The notes under the pieces were generated by a model. The model saw only the letters and a list, made by a program, of their open reading frames with translations. It was not told the DNA's origin and did not search any database. A stretch of 64,000 nucleotides of DNA from Komagataeibacter xylinus (GTDB lineage: Bacteria; Pseudomonadota; Alphaproteobacteria; Acetobacterales; Acetobacteraceae), in contig NZ_CP041348.1 of NCBI RefSeq assembly GCF_009834365.1, positions 3,137,001 through 3,201,000 on the forward strand, given 5' to 3'. Below are positions 18,862 to 27,800 of this stretch, one piece after another. The stretch's first letter is position 1. Every line of letters starts with the position of its first letter. The position numbers were made by a program, and so were the translations under genes.

Positions 18862-20589
18862 ATGACAAGACATATCTCCCCGCGCGCCAATGGGCGTGCG
18901 CGCGCGCCGTTTCCTCCCGGCTGGGGATGGCTGCTGGCCGCAGGCGCCACCGCGCTGGCCCCGGCCCAGCAGACCCATGCCCAGGCGGTTGACCCCGGCA
19001 TGAAGCCGGTGCCCTCCATCATGGCGCCTGGCGCGGTCTCGGCCATGCCCTCCGTTGGCATGACGCAGGAGGAACAGATCAGCATGCGCCTCGATGCCGA
19101 GCGGCTTGGCCCCCAGCCACAGGCCATCCGCAGGCCGCCCAACACGCCCATCCCGCCTAGCGGCGTGCCGGCCTTCCCGTCTGCGGGTCTTGCCACCATG
19201 AGCGTGGCTCCCGTCAGCAGCCCCGGTGACAACAAGGCTTTCCACCAGATCGAACTCGATGCGCTGACCCGCCATGAAGGTCCTTCCGGGCTGCTGCCCG
19301 GCTGGATCGATGCCCAGCATGACAGCGACCTGGAAGACCCATACTACGTACCCACCGCAGGCAGCGGCCACCTCGTGCCGCTGCTCGACCCGCTGCGCAG
19401 GCGCCTGCGCGACCACGGCGTGAGCTTCGCCTTTACCTACAAGGGCGAGGCGATGGGCGTGATTGATGGCGGCGTGCAGCGCGGCATGAGCTACGTGCAT
19501 GAACTGACCGCGCAGGTGAACTTCGACCTGGAGAAAATGGCCGGAATCAAGGGCTGGTCAGTCCATACGCTGGTGATGGAACGCGCAGGCCGCGCCGTGA
19601 GCCATGACCGGGTGGGCGAATATTACGTCAACCTGCAGGAAGTGTATGGCCTGTCGGGCAACGTGGTGGCGCATCTGGTTGATTTCTATGCTGAAAAGAA
19701 ACTGCTGAACAACCATCTCGACATCAGCTTCGGCCGCATGGCGCTGACCCATGTCTTTGCCACCTCACCGCTGCTGTGCTCGTTCATGGTCACCTGCTCG
19801 GCCCCCGTGGCGCTCAAGCTCGACCCCGGCTTTTCGGTCTACCCCAAGGCCACATGGGGCAGCCGCCTGCGCCTGCGCCCCACGCGTGACACAGCCATCC
19901 AGTTCGGTGCCTATTCGGTCAATGCGCTGACCGACAACCCCAGCGGCTGGGCGTGGGGCAGCGAGAAGGCGACCGGCGTGATGCTGCCGGTCGAGTTCAC
20001 ATGGCAGCCCTTCCTGACCCGTAACCGCCTGCCGGGGCATTACATACTGGGCTACGCACATGACACCACGCGCTACCCCGACGAGATCGGCATCGGCCTG
20101 CCCGCGGCCCTGCGCACGGCCGCAGGCCACCAGCGCTCGGCGCCGATGGACATGTTCTGGTTTGAAGGCGACCAGATGGTCTACCGCCGGGGCGGGCGCA
20201 ACCAGATGGCCGGTGGCTACCTGATGGCGGGCTACATCCATAACACGCCCCATGTCACATCCATCTCGGATGAAGCCTATGGCGGCCTGTCATTCGCAGG
20301 GGTCATTCCATCACGCGTGACCGACCGGCTGGGCATCATGTATTCATGGTACCATGTCAGCCACCGCAAGGAGGAAGGGCAGATTCTGCGTTATGAGGCC
20401 GGTTATTCGCTCGGTGCCACCGTGCGCGCACCGCAGACGGACTCCCACATCATCGAGGCCTATTACGCCATTGACGCCATGCCCGGCATACTGGTGCAGC
20501 CTGAATTCGAATACATGATCCGCCCCGGCGAGACCAAACACATCCCCAACGCGGCTCTCGTGGGGCTGAAGGTCATCGCCAACCTCTAG
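18862..20589 (+). CDS. oprB: Carbohydrate-selective porin, OprB family
   Basis: An outer-membrane beta-barrel for sugar diffusion. From ATG 18862 it is about 575 residues. It has a signal region (GWGWLLAAGATALAPAQQTHAQA) of about 40 residues and a Pro-rich linker to about residue 140. The OprB barrel follows: LRDHGVSFAFTYKGEAMGVI, VMERAGRAVSH, HLDISFGRMALTHVFATSPL, WGSRLRLRPTRDTAIQFGAY and many alternating hydrophobic/polar strands. The C-terminus ends LVGLKVIANL with no terminal Phe. Starts at 18829 or 18793 (TTG) are also possible. It has its own terminator, so it is probably a single-gene unit. OprB porins are numerous in acetic acid bacteria that oxidise sugars in the periplasm. Confidence 0.9.
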   Translation: MTRHISPRANGRARAPFPPGWGWLLAAGATALAPAQQTHAQAVDPGMKPVPSIMAPGAVSAMPSVGMTQEEQISMRLDAERLGPQPQAIRRPPNTPIPPSGVPAFPSAGLATMSVAPVSSPGDNKAFHQIELDALTRHEGPSGLLPGWIDAQHDSDLEDPYYVPTAGSGHLVPLLDPLRRRLRDHGVSFAFTYKGEAMGVIDGGVQRGMSYVHELTAQVNFDLEKMAGIKGWSVHTLVMERAGRAVSHDRVGEYYVNLQEVYGLSGNVVAHLVDFYAEKKLLNNHLDISFGRMALTHVFATSPLLCSFMVTCSAPVALKLDPGFSVYPKATWGSRLRLRPTRDTAIQFGAYSVNALTDNPSGWAWGSEKATGVMLPVEFTWQPFLTRNRLPGHYILGYAHDTTRYPDEIGIGLPAALRTAAGHQRSAPMDMFWFEGDQMVYRRGGRNQMAGGYLMAGYIHNTPHVTSISDEAYGGLSFAGVIPSRVTDRLGIMYSWYHVSHRKEEGQILRYEAGYSLGATVRAPQTDSHIIEAYYAIDAMPGILVQPEFEYMIRPGETKHIPNAALVGLKVIANL

Positions 20590-20608
20590 CCACGCCGCCC
20601 CTGCCCTG

Positions 20609-20637
20609 CCCCGCGCCCCGAAAGGCGCGGGGTTTTT
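20609..20637 (+). terminator. Rho-independent terminator after oprB
   Basis: CCCCGCGCC and GGCGCGGGG form a perfect 9-bp stem around a 6-base loop, followed by TTTTT, 20 bases after the oprB stop. Confidence 0.9.
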
Positions 20638-20662
20638 CATGCGCCGTGAATGAGAATGCGAA

Positions 20663-20774
20663 TTTGTTGCAATTATGTGACACATTGCAACAAAGCTCGC
20701 GAGGTCATATTGCGACTAATTATCAGAATCGATATTGCAACCTTCTGCAATTAAGAGGCTGTTGCAATATGACC
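20663..20774 (+). promoter_or_regulatory. Palindrome-rich leader of the TonB receptor gene
   Basis: The 106 bases before the receptor start carry repeated TTGCAA-type motifs. TTTGTTGCAAT at 20663-20673 and ATTGCAACAAA at 20684-20694 form a perfect 11-bp inverted repeat. GGTCATATTGC at 20703-20713 is perfectly complementary to GCAATATGACC at 20764-20774, which contains the ATG. ATATTGCAAC at 20732-20741 is perfectly complementary to GTTGCAATAT at 20761-20770, also covering the start. Thus the start codon can be buried by two competing stems. It may be an RNA switch, a multi-site operator, or both. Confidence 0.55.
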
Positions 20775-23177
20775 GATAAAACCATCCGCCAGAAACTCAG
20801 ACCATTCTCCCTGCTCACCGCCTCCATGGCCCTCGCCTGCGCCACCACCAGCGCGCATGCCGCGCAGGACACGGTGCCCGCAACAGATACGCAGGCCACC
20901 ACGCCTTCAGACGATGCGACGCCAAAGCACACCCAGAAGCAGGATTCCTATAACCATGAGGCGGAGCACGGGTTTGACGTAACCCACGTCACGGCCTCGC
21001 CCATGAACGTTCTGCATGAATCCATCGGCCTGAGCCGCATGCCGCAGGATGCCATGCACACGCCCCAGAACGTGAACGTGGTGCCGCAGGTGCTCATGCA
21101 ACAGCAAAATGTCAAATCGCTTGATGAGGCGCTGAAAAACGTGCCCGGCATCACCGCATCGGTGGGTGAAGGCGAAGGCGGCATGGCGGGCGATCAGTTC
21201 CTGATCCGTGGTTTTGCAGCCCAGAACGACATTTATGAAAACGGCCTGCGGGATTTTGGCGTCTATGCGCGCGACAGCTTCTATTATGACCATGTCTCGG
21301 TCATCAAGGGCCCGTCATCGGAGGTGTTCGGCAATGGCACCACGGGTGGCGCCATCAACATCGTGACCAAGACACCGCATCTGGGCAACAGCTATCAGGC
21401 CAGCTTCTCGGGCGGTAGCGGGTCGTATTATCGCGGCACGCTCGATGTAAACTACCAGATCAACAGCACCACCGCCTTCCGCCTGACCGGCATGGGCAAC
21501 GAGAACAACGTGGTCGGGCGCGACTACATCTATTCCCATCGCTGGGGCATTGCGCCCTCCATCGCGTTCGGGCTGGGCAAGAAGGTCTCGTTCGTTCTGG
21601 AATACTTCCACCAGAACGACAACCGCATCCCCGATTACGGCGTGCCGGTTGTCACCCCTAAAGGTGGCGTCGGCTACCCCGTGACCGAAAGGGGCGTCAG
21701 GCGCACCAACTGGTACGGCACGACCTACGACCAGGACAATACCAGCGATGACATGATCACCGGCCGCCTGACCGCCAAGGTCAGCCCCCTGCTCACGCTG
21801 TATAACGACATGCGCGGCGGCATCTTCCACCGCTATTTCTCGGCCTCGCAGGAGGCCTGCTCGAACATGTCATCCGGCGCGGCCTACAACAACAACATGA
21901 TCAACGGCAGCGTGCCATCGGCCACATGCCAGTCGGATTTCCTGTCCGGCAACGCGGCAAATGCGCAGGTGGCGCGTAATGGCGGCGTGGGCGGCCCCGA
22001 GCCTTACCGGCAGAGCGACTGGTCCATTCAGGATGTGTTCTCGGGTGTTGCACATCTTCACACCGGGCATATCCGCCACGAGATCATTGGCGGGTTTGAC
22101 ATTGAGTATGTGACCGATCACCGCCAGAACTACGCCTATGGCTCCAACCGCCCCAGCACCAGCCTGCTCAATCCCTCGCCCTACGTGCCCGGCCTGACGC
22201 TGGGCGACTGCAGCCAGTACCCCAACCGGCTGGTCAATATCGGCAACGGCGTGGGCCGCAAGTGCTACAAGGACAGTTCTGCGCTTGATGTGGGCTTCTT
22301 CCTGTCCGATCAGGTGTGGCTGACGAAAAACCTGTCGGTCAAAGCGGGTTTCCGGTGGGATCACTGGAACAGCACCTACAGTGCGACCGGCGGCAGCACG
22401 GCCACGCCCGATGTGAGCTATGGGCAGAACGAGACCACCATCAACCCTTCCGTCAGCCTGATGTACACCCCGCGCAACAACCTGATGGTGTATTTCAACT
22501 GGTCGGAATCCACCACGCCGCTCAGCCTGTATGTCACCAACAGTTCCGAGCCGATGACCTCCAAGAGCCAGAGTGCCGCCCCCGAGCGCAGCAGGCTGTA
22601 TGAGGTGGGCGCCAAATACAGCGCCTTCCACGACCGTATCGGCTTTACGGCAGCACTGTTCCGGCTGGAGAAAAACAACTCCACCCAGACCGACCCCACC
22701 ACGGGCGATGTCAGTGCAACGAGCGACCAGGAGCGCAACCAGGGGCTTGAACTCAGCGTATCAGGCACGCTGCTGCCCAACTGGATGTTCTATGGCACCT
22801 ACGCGCTGTATGACCCCACCATCACCAAGGCGGGTTCCACCTCATCCAAGCAGGGCGGGCAGATCCAGTACGTGCCCCATAACCAGGCCACCGCCTGGAC
22901 CAGCTACGAGATCGCACCACGCAAGCCGTGGAACATGACCATTGGCGGCGGCATCACCTGGCGGCAGGGCGTGTGGCTTGACCAGCTCAACACCGCCCGC
23001 GCACCCGCCACGGTGGAGTTCGACGCCATGGTCGCCCACCGCTTCAACAACAACTGGAAAGTGGCCATGAACGCCTATAACCTTGATAACCGGCTCAATT
23101 ATGGCAGCCTGTTCTCCAACCGGGTCACCCCTTCCGTAGGGCGGTCGTTCCTGTTCAACATCTCGGCGCAGTACTGA
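20769..23177 (+). CDS. TonB-dependent siderophore receptor (Fiu/catecholate-like)
   Basis: An outer-membrane receptor of about 802 residues. A Sec signal peptide (about residues 1-37, ending SAHAAQ) is followed by a linker and the plug domain, with QQQNVKSLDEALKNVPGITA, FLIRGFAAQNDIYENGLRDF and VIKGPSSEVFGNGTTGGAIN. The 22-strand barrel runs to the C-terminal FLFNISAQY, an outer-membrane insertion signal with a terminal aromatic residue. The start is MTDKTIRQKLRPF, since the upstream open frame is only leader. A YbiX/PiuC hydroxylase follows 29 bases later, the same pairing as E. coli fiu-ybiX. This suggests ferric catecholate uptake; the true ligand cannot be read from sequence. Confidence 0.95.
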   Translation: MTDKTIRQKLRPFSLLTASMALACATTSAHAAQDTVPATDTQATTPSDDATPKHTQKQDSYNHEAEHGFDVTHVTASPMNVLHESIGLSRMPQDAMHTPQNVNVVPQVLMQQQNVKSLDEALKNVPGITASVGEGEGGMAGDQFLIRGFAAQNDIYENGLRDFGVYARDSFYYDHVSVIKGPSSEVFGNGTTGGAINIVTKTPHLGNSYQASFSGGSGSYYRGTLDVNYQINSTTAFRLTGMGNENNVVGRDYIYSHRWGIAPSIAFGLGKKVSFVLEYFHQNDNRIPDYGVPVVTPKGGVGYPVTERGVRRTNWYGTTYDQDNTSDDMITGRLTAKVSPLLTLYNDMRGGIFHRYFSASQEACSNMSSGAAYNNNMINGSVPSATCQSDFLSGNAANAQVARNGGVGGPEPYRQSDWSIQDVFSGVAHLHTGHIRHEIIGGFDIEYVTDHRQNYAYGSNRPSTSLLNPSPYVPGLTLGDCSQYPNRLVNIGNGVGRKCYKDSSALDVGFFLSDQVWLTKNLSVKAGFRWDHWNSTYSATGGSTATPDVSYGQNETTINPSVSLMYTPRNNLMVYFNWSESTTPLSLYVTNSSEPMTSKSQSAAPERSRLYEVGAKYSAFHDRIGFTAALFRLEKNNSTQTDPTTGDVSATSDQERNQGLELSVSGTLLPNWMFYGTYALYDPTITKAGSTSSKQGGQIQYVPHNQATAWTSYEIAPRKPWNMTIGGGITWRQGVWLDQLNTARAPATVEFDAMVAHRFNNNWKVAMNAYNLDNRLNYGSLFSNRVTPSVGRSFLFNISAQY

Positions 23178-23206
23178 CCCGCAACCCTCAGCCAAGGTTT
23201 CAGCCC

Positions 23207-23896
23207 ATGCTGCTGCACATCCCCGCCCTGCTCAACGCCGATGAACTGGCCCATTGTCGCGCCCGGCTGCAAGGCGCTACATGGACCGATGGCCGCGAGA
23301 CGGCAGGCGTGCAGTCGGCAAAAACCAAGAACAACCTGCAACTGCCGCGCGATTCCGAGGCGTGCCGCGAGCTTGGCGAGATCGTGCTGCGCGCGCTCGG
23401 GCGCAATGCCCTGTTCAACAGCGCGGTGCTGCCCTACCGGGTCAGCCCGCCGCTGTTCAACCGCTACGAAGGCGGCATGCGCTTTGGTGCGCATGTCGAT
23501 AACGCCATACGCGGCATCCTTGCAGGCGGCATCCACACGCGCATCCGCACCGATGTGTCCTCCACGCTGTTCTTCTCCGACCCTGATGAGTATGACGGCG
23601 GTGAACTGACCATCCACGCCAATGGCAACGAGCAGGCCATAAAACTGCCCGCGGGCGACATGATTCTCTACCCCACCACGGTGCTGCACAGTGTAACCCC
23701 GGTCACGCGCGGGTGCAGGCTGGCAGCTTTTTTCTGGTCGCAGTCGATGATTGCGGAAGAGAGCCGCAGGCAGATCATGTTCGACCTCGACATGCAGGTC
23801 ACATCGCTGCGCGAACGGCTGGGGGATGCCGATCCTGCCGTGCTGTCACTGACCAACATCTACCATAACATGATGCGCCAGTGGTGCCTGCTGTGA
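23207..23896 (+). CDS. PKHD-type Fe(II)/2-oxoglutarate hydroxylase (YbiX/PiuC)
   Basis: A 229-residue protein of the PiuC/YbiX family. It begins MLLHIPALLNADELAHCRAR and has GRETAGVQSAKTKNNLQL. The dioxygenase core supplies the iron ligands in GAHVDNAI and in TVLHSVTPVTRG, and the Arg of the latter binds 2-oxoglutarate. The C-terminus ends LTNIYHNMMRQWCLL, typical of the family. It follows the TonB siderophore receptor closely and is probably co-transcribed. Family members occur beside catecholate receptors and are iron-regulated; their substrate is not firmly established. AAGG precedes the ATG by 10 bases. Confidence 0.93.
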   Translation: MLLHIPALLNADELAHCRARLQGATWTDGRETAGVQSAKTKNNLQLPRDSEACRELGEIVLRALGRNALFNSAVLPYRVSPPLFNRYEGGMRFGAHVDNAIRGILAGGIHTRIRTDVSSTLFFSDPDEYDGGELTIHANGNEQAIKLPAGDMILYPTTVLHSVTPVTRGCRLAAFFWSQSMIAEESRRQIMFDLDMQVTSLRERLGDADPAVLSLTNIYHNMMRQWCLL

Positions 23897-24122
23897 GCAA
23901 TTATCCGGTGGGGTAGCGGAAATATTTCCGATTTTTTGAATATTTTACGTGCTATTTCCGGATAACCTCTATAGGAAGGTCCTCACGGCTGGACTTTTCA
24001 GCTACGGACAAGATTTCAGAGCAGCTACACCAAGCGGCCTTATGGCATCCCCGATAAAACGAAAAGTCTCGATCCCATGCATGTTCGCGTGGGGGTGCCG
24101 GTTATTCTAAGGAGGCCAAATT
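23897..24122 (+). promoter_or_regulatory. Long leader of the cold-shock gene
   Basis: The 226 bases before the cold-shock start contain no ORF. They include an AT-rich segment (TTTTTTGAATATTTTACG) near 23930 that probably holds the promoter, then a GC-normal stretch likely to be a 5' untranslated region. The end has a strong ribosome site (AAGGAGG) 8 bases before ATG. Long structured leaders are typical of cspA-type genes. Confidence 0.45.
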
Positions 24123-24329
24123 ATGGCCGCAGGAACAGTTAAATGGTTCAACGCCCAGAAGGGCTTTGGATTTATCCAGCCTGATGACGGAAGCGCCGAT
24201 GCTTTCGTGCACATTTCTGCCGTTGAGCAGGCTGGCCAGCAGACCCTGTCCGAAGGGCAGGCCGTGACGTATGACCTCGAGCGGGGCCGTAACGGCAAGT
24301 CTTCTGCAGTCAATCTCAAGATTGGCTGA
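24123..24329 (+). CDS. Cold-shock protein, CspA family
   Basis: A 68-residue single cold-shock domain. The RNP-1 motif is in NAQKGFGFIQPDDGS and the RNP-2 motif in DAFVHISAVEQAG. It opens with MAAGTVKWFN and ends SSAVNLKIG. It binds single-stranded RNA/DNA and acts as an RNA chaperone in the cytoplasm. A strong AAGGAGG site precedes the ATG and a perfect terminator follows, so it is a single-gene unit. Confidence 0.97.
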   Translation: MAAGTVKWFNAQKGFGFIQPDDGSADAFVHISAVEQAGQQTLSEGQAVTYDLERGRNGKSSAVNLKIG

Positions 24330-24336
24330 TGAACTC

Positions 24337-24364
24337 GGCAGGAACTTCGGTTCCTGCCGTTTTT
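24337..24364 (+). terminator. Rho-independent terminator after the cold-shock gene
   Basis: CGGCAGGAAC, a TTCG tetraloop, and GTTCCTGCCG followed by TTTT give a perfect 10-bp stem with a very stable loop, just after the stop codon. Confidence 0.95.
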
Positions 24365-24387
24365 ATTTCTACCCTTTTTTACGCCTG

Positions 24388-24714
24388 ATGCTCGCCTTCC
24401 GGCTGATCGTGACAGCCCTGCTCTGCCTGCCCGCCTGCGTGGCCCGGGCGCAGATGCCCCAGCCCGGTGGCTGGAACGGAAGCGTGGTCCTGCCTGCCGC
24501 CCCTATGGCGCCAGCTTATGCCCCACCCTCACTGAACCATTTCGCCCCCCTGCCCCATGCGGGCATGCCGCCTTCGCGCAGCTTCACTGCCGGGTCGGAT
24601 GCGCCTTACGCGGGCGATTCATCACCCTCCTCCCAGCCCGACCGCTACGAGCAGGACTGGGCTGCGTTCGAGCGATCCGAACGTGCCATTGCCCGGCAGA
24701 TGGGCCACAGGTAG
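24388..24714 (+). CDS. Small secreted hypothetical protein
   Basis: A 108-residue product with a likely Sec signal peptide (MLAFRLIVTALLCLPACVAR, cleavage near AQ at about residue 22). The mature part is Pro/Ala/Ser-rich and ends in a charged segment, QDWAAFERSERAIARQMGHR. No family is recognised. The longer frame from 24271 overlaps the cold-shock gene and its terminator, so the internal ATG is used. The start follows the terminator by only 24 bases, so its own promoter must overlap the cold-shock 3' region or the two share read-through. Moderately sure it is real, from the signal peptide and codon bias. Confidence 0.55.
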   Translation: MLAFRLIVTALLCLPACVARAQMPQPGGWNGSVVLPAAPMAPAYAPPSLNHFAPLPHAGMPPSRSFTAGSDAPYAGDSSPSSQPDRYEQDWAAFERSERAIARQMGHR

Positions 24715-24772
24715 CAATACCGCGCCGTAGCATCCTGCCCCCCTTTCGGCCACAGACCCGTTCCGTATGGCA

Positions 24773-24820
24773 TTTTTGCAAAAAACTGTGTCAGGCGCGG
24801 CTTTTTTGAAAAAAAACAGT
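24773..24820. terminator. Possible bidirectional terminator between convergent genes
   Basis: TTTTTGCAAAAAA is followed by ACTGT ... TTTTTTGAAAAAAAACAGT, nested AT-rich inverted repeats between the secreted protein (plus) and the YhaN-like gene (minus). It could also be a decayed copy of the two-hairpin repeat seen elsewhere in the window, but similarity is too weak to say. Confidence 0.3.
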
Positions 24821-24863
24821 ATCAGCACCTGTGCAAGAATCTGGTTTGCGCGCCCTGCGGCTT

Positions 24864-27800
24864 TCAGTCCTGTATCGCAGCAACCGGACGCGTGCTGGCC
24901 AGCGCAGGCAGTTCAAGCAGGTTGATCGCAGCGCCTTCGGCCTGCATGGCGCGGGCCATGTCGCGTATGCTGTCATGATGGGTGAACAATAGCACCTGCG
25001 TAGTACGCGCAAATTCGGCCAGCACGTTCAGCGTGCTGTGGCTGCGGGCATCATCAAACTGCACCAGCAGGTCATCAGCAATAAACGGCAGTGGCTCGGT
25101 AGTACGGCAATAGGTCTCCACGCTGGCCAGCCGGAAGGCCAGGAAAAGCTGGTCGCGCGTGCCCGCACTCATCTCGCTTACCGCAACCGTGCTGCCATCG
25201 GGGCGCACGCCGCGCACCACGGGCTCGTTACTGGCGTCGAGTTCCGTCTGTATGCCGCCAAAGGCGCCACCGGTCGCCTGCGCCATAAACGTGCCCGCCT
25301 GCCTCACCAGCGGGTCCTGCACCTGCGCGCGCACCCGGTCCATGGCGGCGGCAATCAGGTTACGCGCCAGGGTCAGTTCGGCATATTCCTCAACAATGCG
25401 GTGCAGGCTGGTTATCGCCGCTTCGCGCCGGGCGGCAGCCTGCGGGGCCACGGTATTGTGTTCGAATGCGGCCAGAGCGCTTTCGGCATGCTGCTCGGTA
25501 CGCACGGCATCGTCACGAGCTGCGGCCAACTGCTCCTGCCGGGCCTGAAGAGCTGCAATTTCCGCCTGAAGTTCCGGCCCGTCACGCCCTTCAAGAGCTG
25601 CATGAAGCCCTGCGGGAGACTGGCCATCGGTCATGCAGGACAGGGTATGCAGCGCCTGTGCGTGAGCTTCAGCCACCTTGTCACGTTGTGCCAGACGCGT
25701 GGCAAGCTGGCGCAGCGCATCATTACCCTGCGCGTGGGTGCGGGCCTGAAGTGCCTCCAGCACACTGGCGGCGGCCTGCACGTCAGCTTCGCCCTGAACT
25801 ACCATATTGTTGGCCTTGTCGCGTTCGGGTTGCAGGGCTTCACGCTGGTGGCGGGCCTTCTGGGCCTCGCGCCAGTGCTGCTCCAACTCATGGGCAGCCA
25901 GTGCCGCGTCAGTGGGCAGGCTCAGGGCAAGATGAGGGCGCAACCCGTCAAGGTCGTGTGCCAGTTCGGCTTCATGTGCTGCGGCCTGCGCCGTGGCTTC
26001 ATCGAGTTCGGTCAACTGGATAATGGCGGCGGGTGCTGCCGCCCATTCATCGGCAAGGTTGCGGCCCGTCATGGGCAGGGCATCGGCGTTCAGGCCAATG
26101 GCCTGCATGGCAGGTGCCCAGCGGGCGGCCCATTGCTGCCGTTCGGCCTCAAGTGCCGCAGCCTGCCGGGCAAGCTGAGCGCGTTGGGGCATCAGGTCAT
26201 CATGTTCACGCCGCAGCCGGTCATATTCCTCATGCGCGCTGGCATGCAGGCGCAGGGCACGGGTCACGGCCTCCACGCAGGCGGCGGGCGGCAGGTCAGG
26301 GTCCACGCCCAGCATGCGGGCCAGATGTGCAAGCCCGTCACGCTGCACGGCCACCCTGATATGCTCGTGCTCAAGAGCCGCGTGCTCGGTGGCGACCTGT
26401 TCGGCCTCGGCCAGCGCATCGCCACGCTGCTGCACGAATGCCTCGAGTGCCGCAGGCGTGGCCGCATGGGCCATGATGACGGAAAAGGGCGTGATGAATG
26501 CCTGCCAGTGCCGGGCAATCTGCCGTGCCGTATCATCCAGATTACGCTCATGGCAGGCGATCCTGTCGCTACACTGGGCAATGTCGTGGCGCAGCGCCTC
26601 GATGCGGGCAAGGCGGTCAGCCTGTGCCAGCAACTGGCGTGACAGGCTGTCCGCCTGCGTAATGGCACTCTCCAGCATCGTGACATTATGCTGGCGGGTA
26701 GCGGAGGGCGTGGTGGTGTCCGCACCCAGATAACCATCACGGATGGCATGCCACGCGCTATCGCGCTGCGCGCGGGCGGCGTGCAGCATTTCGGGCGTAA
26801 TGGTGTTGCCCGTTTGCTCAAGCCGCGCAAGTTCGGGGCGCAGGGTAGCCAGCCTTTCGCGCTCCGTGGTCAGGGCCTGCGTGATGCGCTCATTGTGGAT
26901 GTGCAGCCGCTGCTGCTCCGCGCCCGCTTCGCGCACGGCCTGCGCATCGGGGCACGGCAGGGCCTGCAGGGCCGCAACCGAGCCGACACCCAGCGTTCTG
27001 AGCCGCGCATCAAGCCTTTCCTGAATTGCGGCAAGGCTGTCCCTGCGCAGTTCAAGGCGCCTGATCTCGGCTGGCAGGGCAGCAAAGGCGGTGGCATCCG
27101 CATCCACAGGCCGATCGTGCCCCTGCCCCCGCAGGGTGTCGAGGCGGGTTGCCTTGCGGGCCAGGGCAAGGTCGGTCTCAGCGATCCGCTGCTCCAGCGC
27201 AGTAGCCGTATTGCGCCACTGCATCTGGGCATCGGCCATCTGGCGTATTTCTTCAAGCACCACGCGCTCGGGCATGAACTGGCGCAGGTCCGCATCCGGT
27301 CCCTTGTTGAGCCACTGGCGCAGGCTGGCAAGACTGAGGTTGATCTGCTGGCGTTTGGCCTCACGTTCGGGCCGGGCCGCGCGATTACGCCGGACCACCT
27401 CACCCAGCGCAATGACATGCTCCACGCGTGCACCCTGCGCAATGAGCTGGGCCTGCTCTGGTGGAACAGCCGTCTGGCGCTGCAGCCGCTCTGCCTGCGT
27501 GCAGGCAGCGGCGTGGCTGGCCTGGGCGGCGGCACTGACATCAAGGGCTGCGGTAATTTGTGCTCCCATGCCGGTGGGCAGCGGGTCGAGGTCGGCCAGC
27601 GTTGCGCGTTCGGCTTCCAGCAGGGTCAGGGCGTGGAGCTGGGGCAAGGCTTTTACAAGCTGTTCAAGCCGCGCGTGCAGGCGGCGTAGTTCGGCCTGTT
27701 CACGGTCGAAATCGGCCCGTTGCTGGCGGGCCGCGTCACGCTGCTGGCAATGGCTGGTATAGGCCTCATGCGTAAGCGAGGCTTCCTTCAGTCTGTCCTG

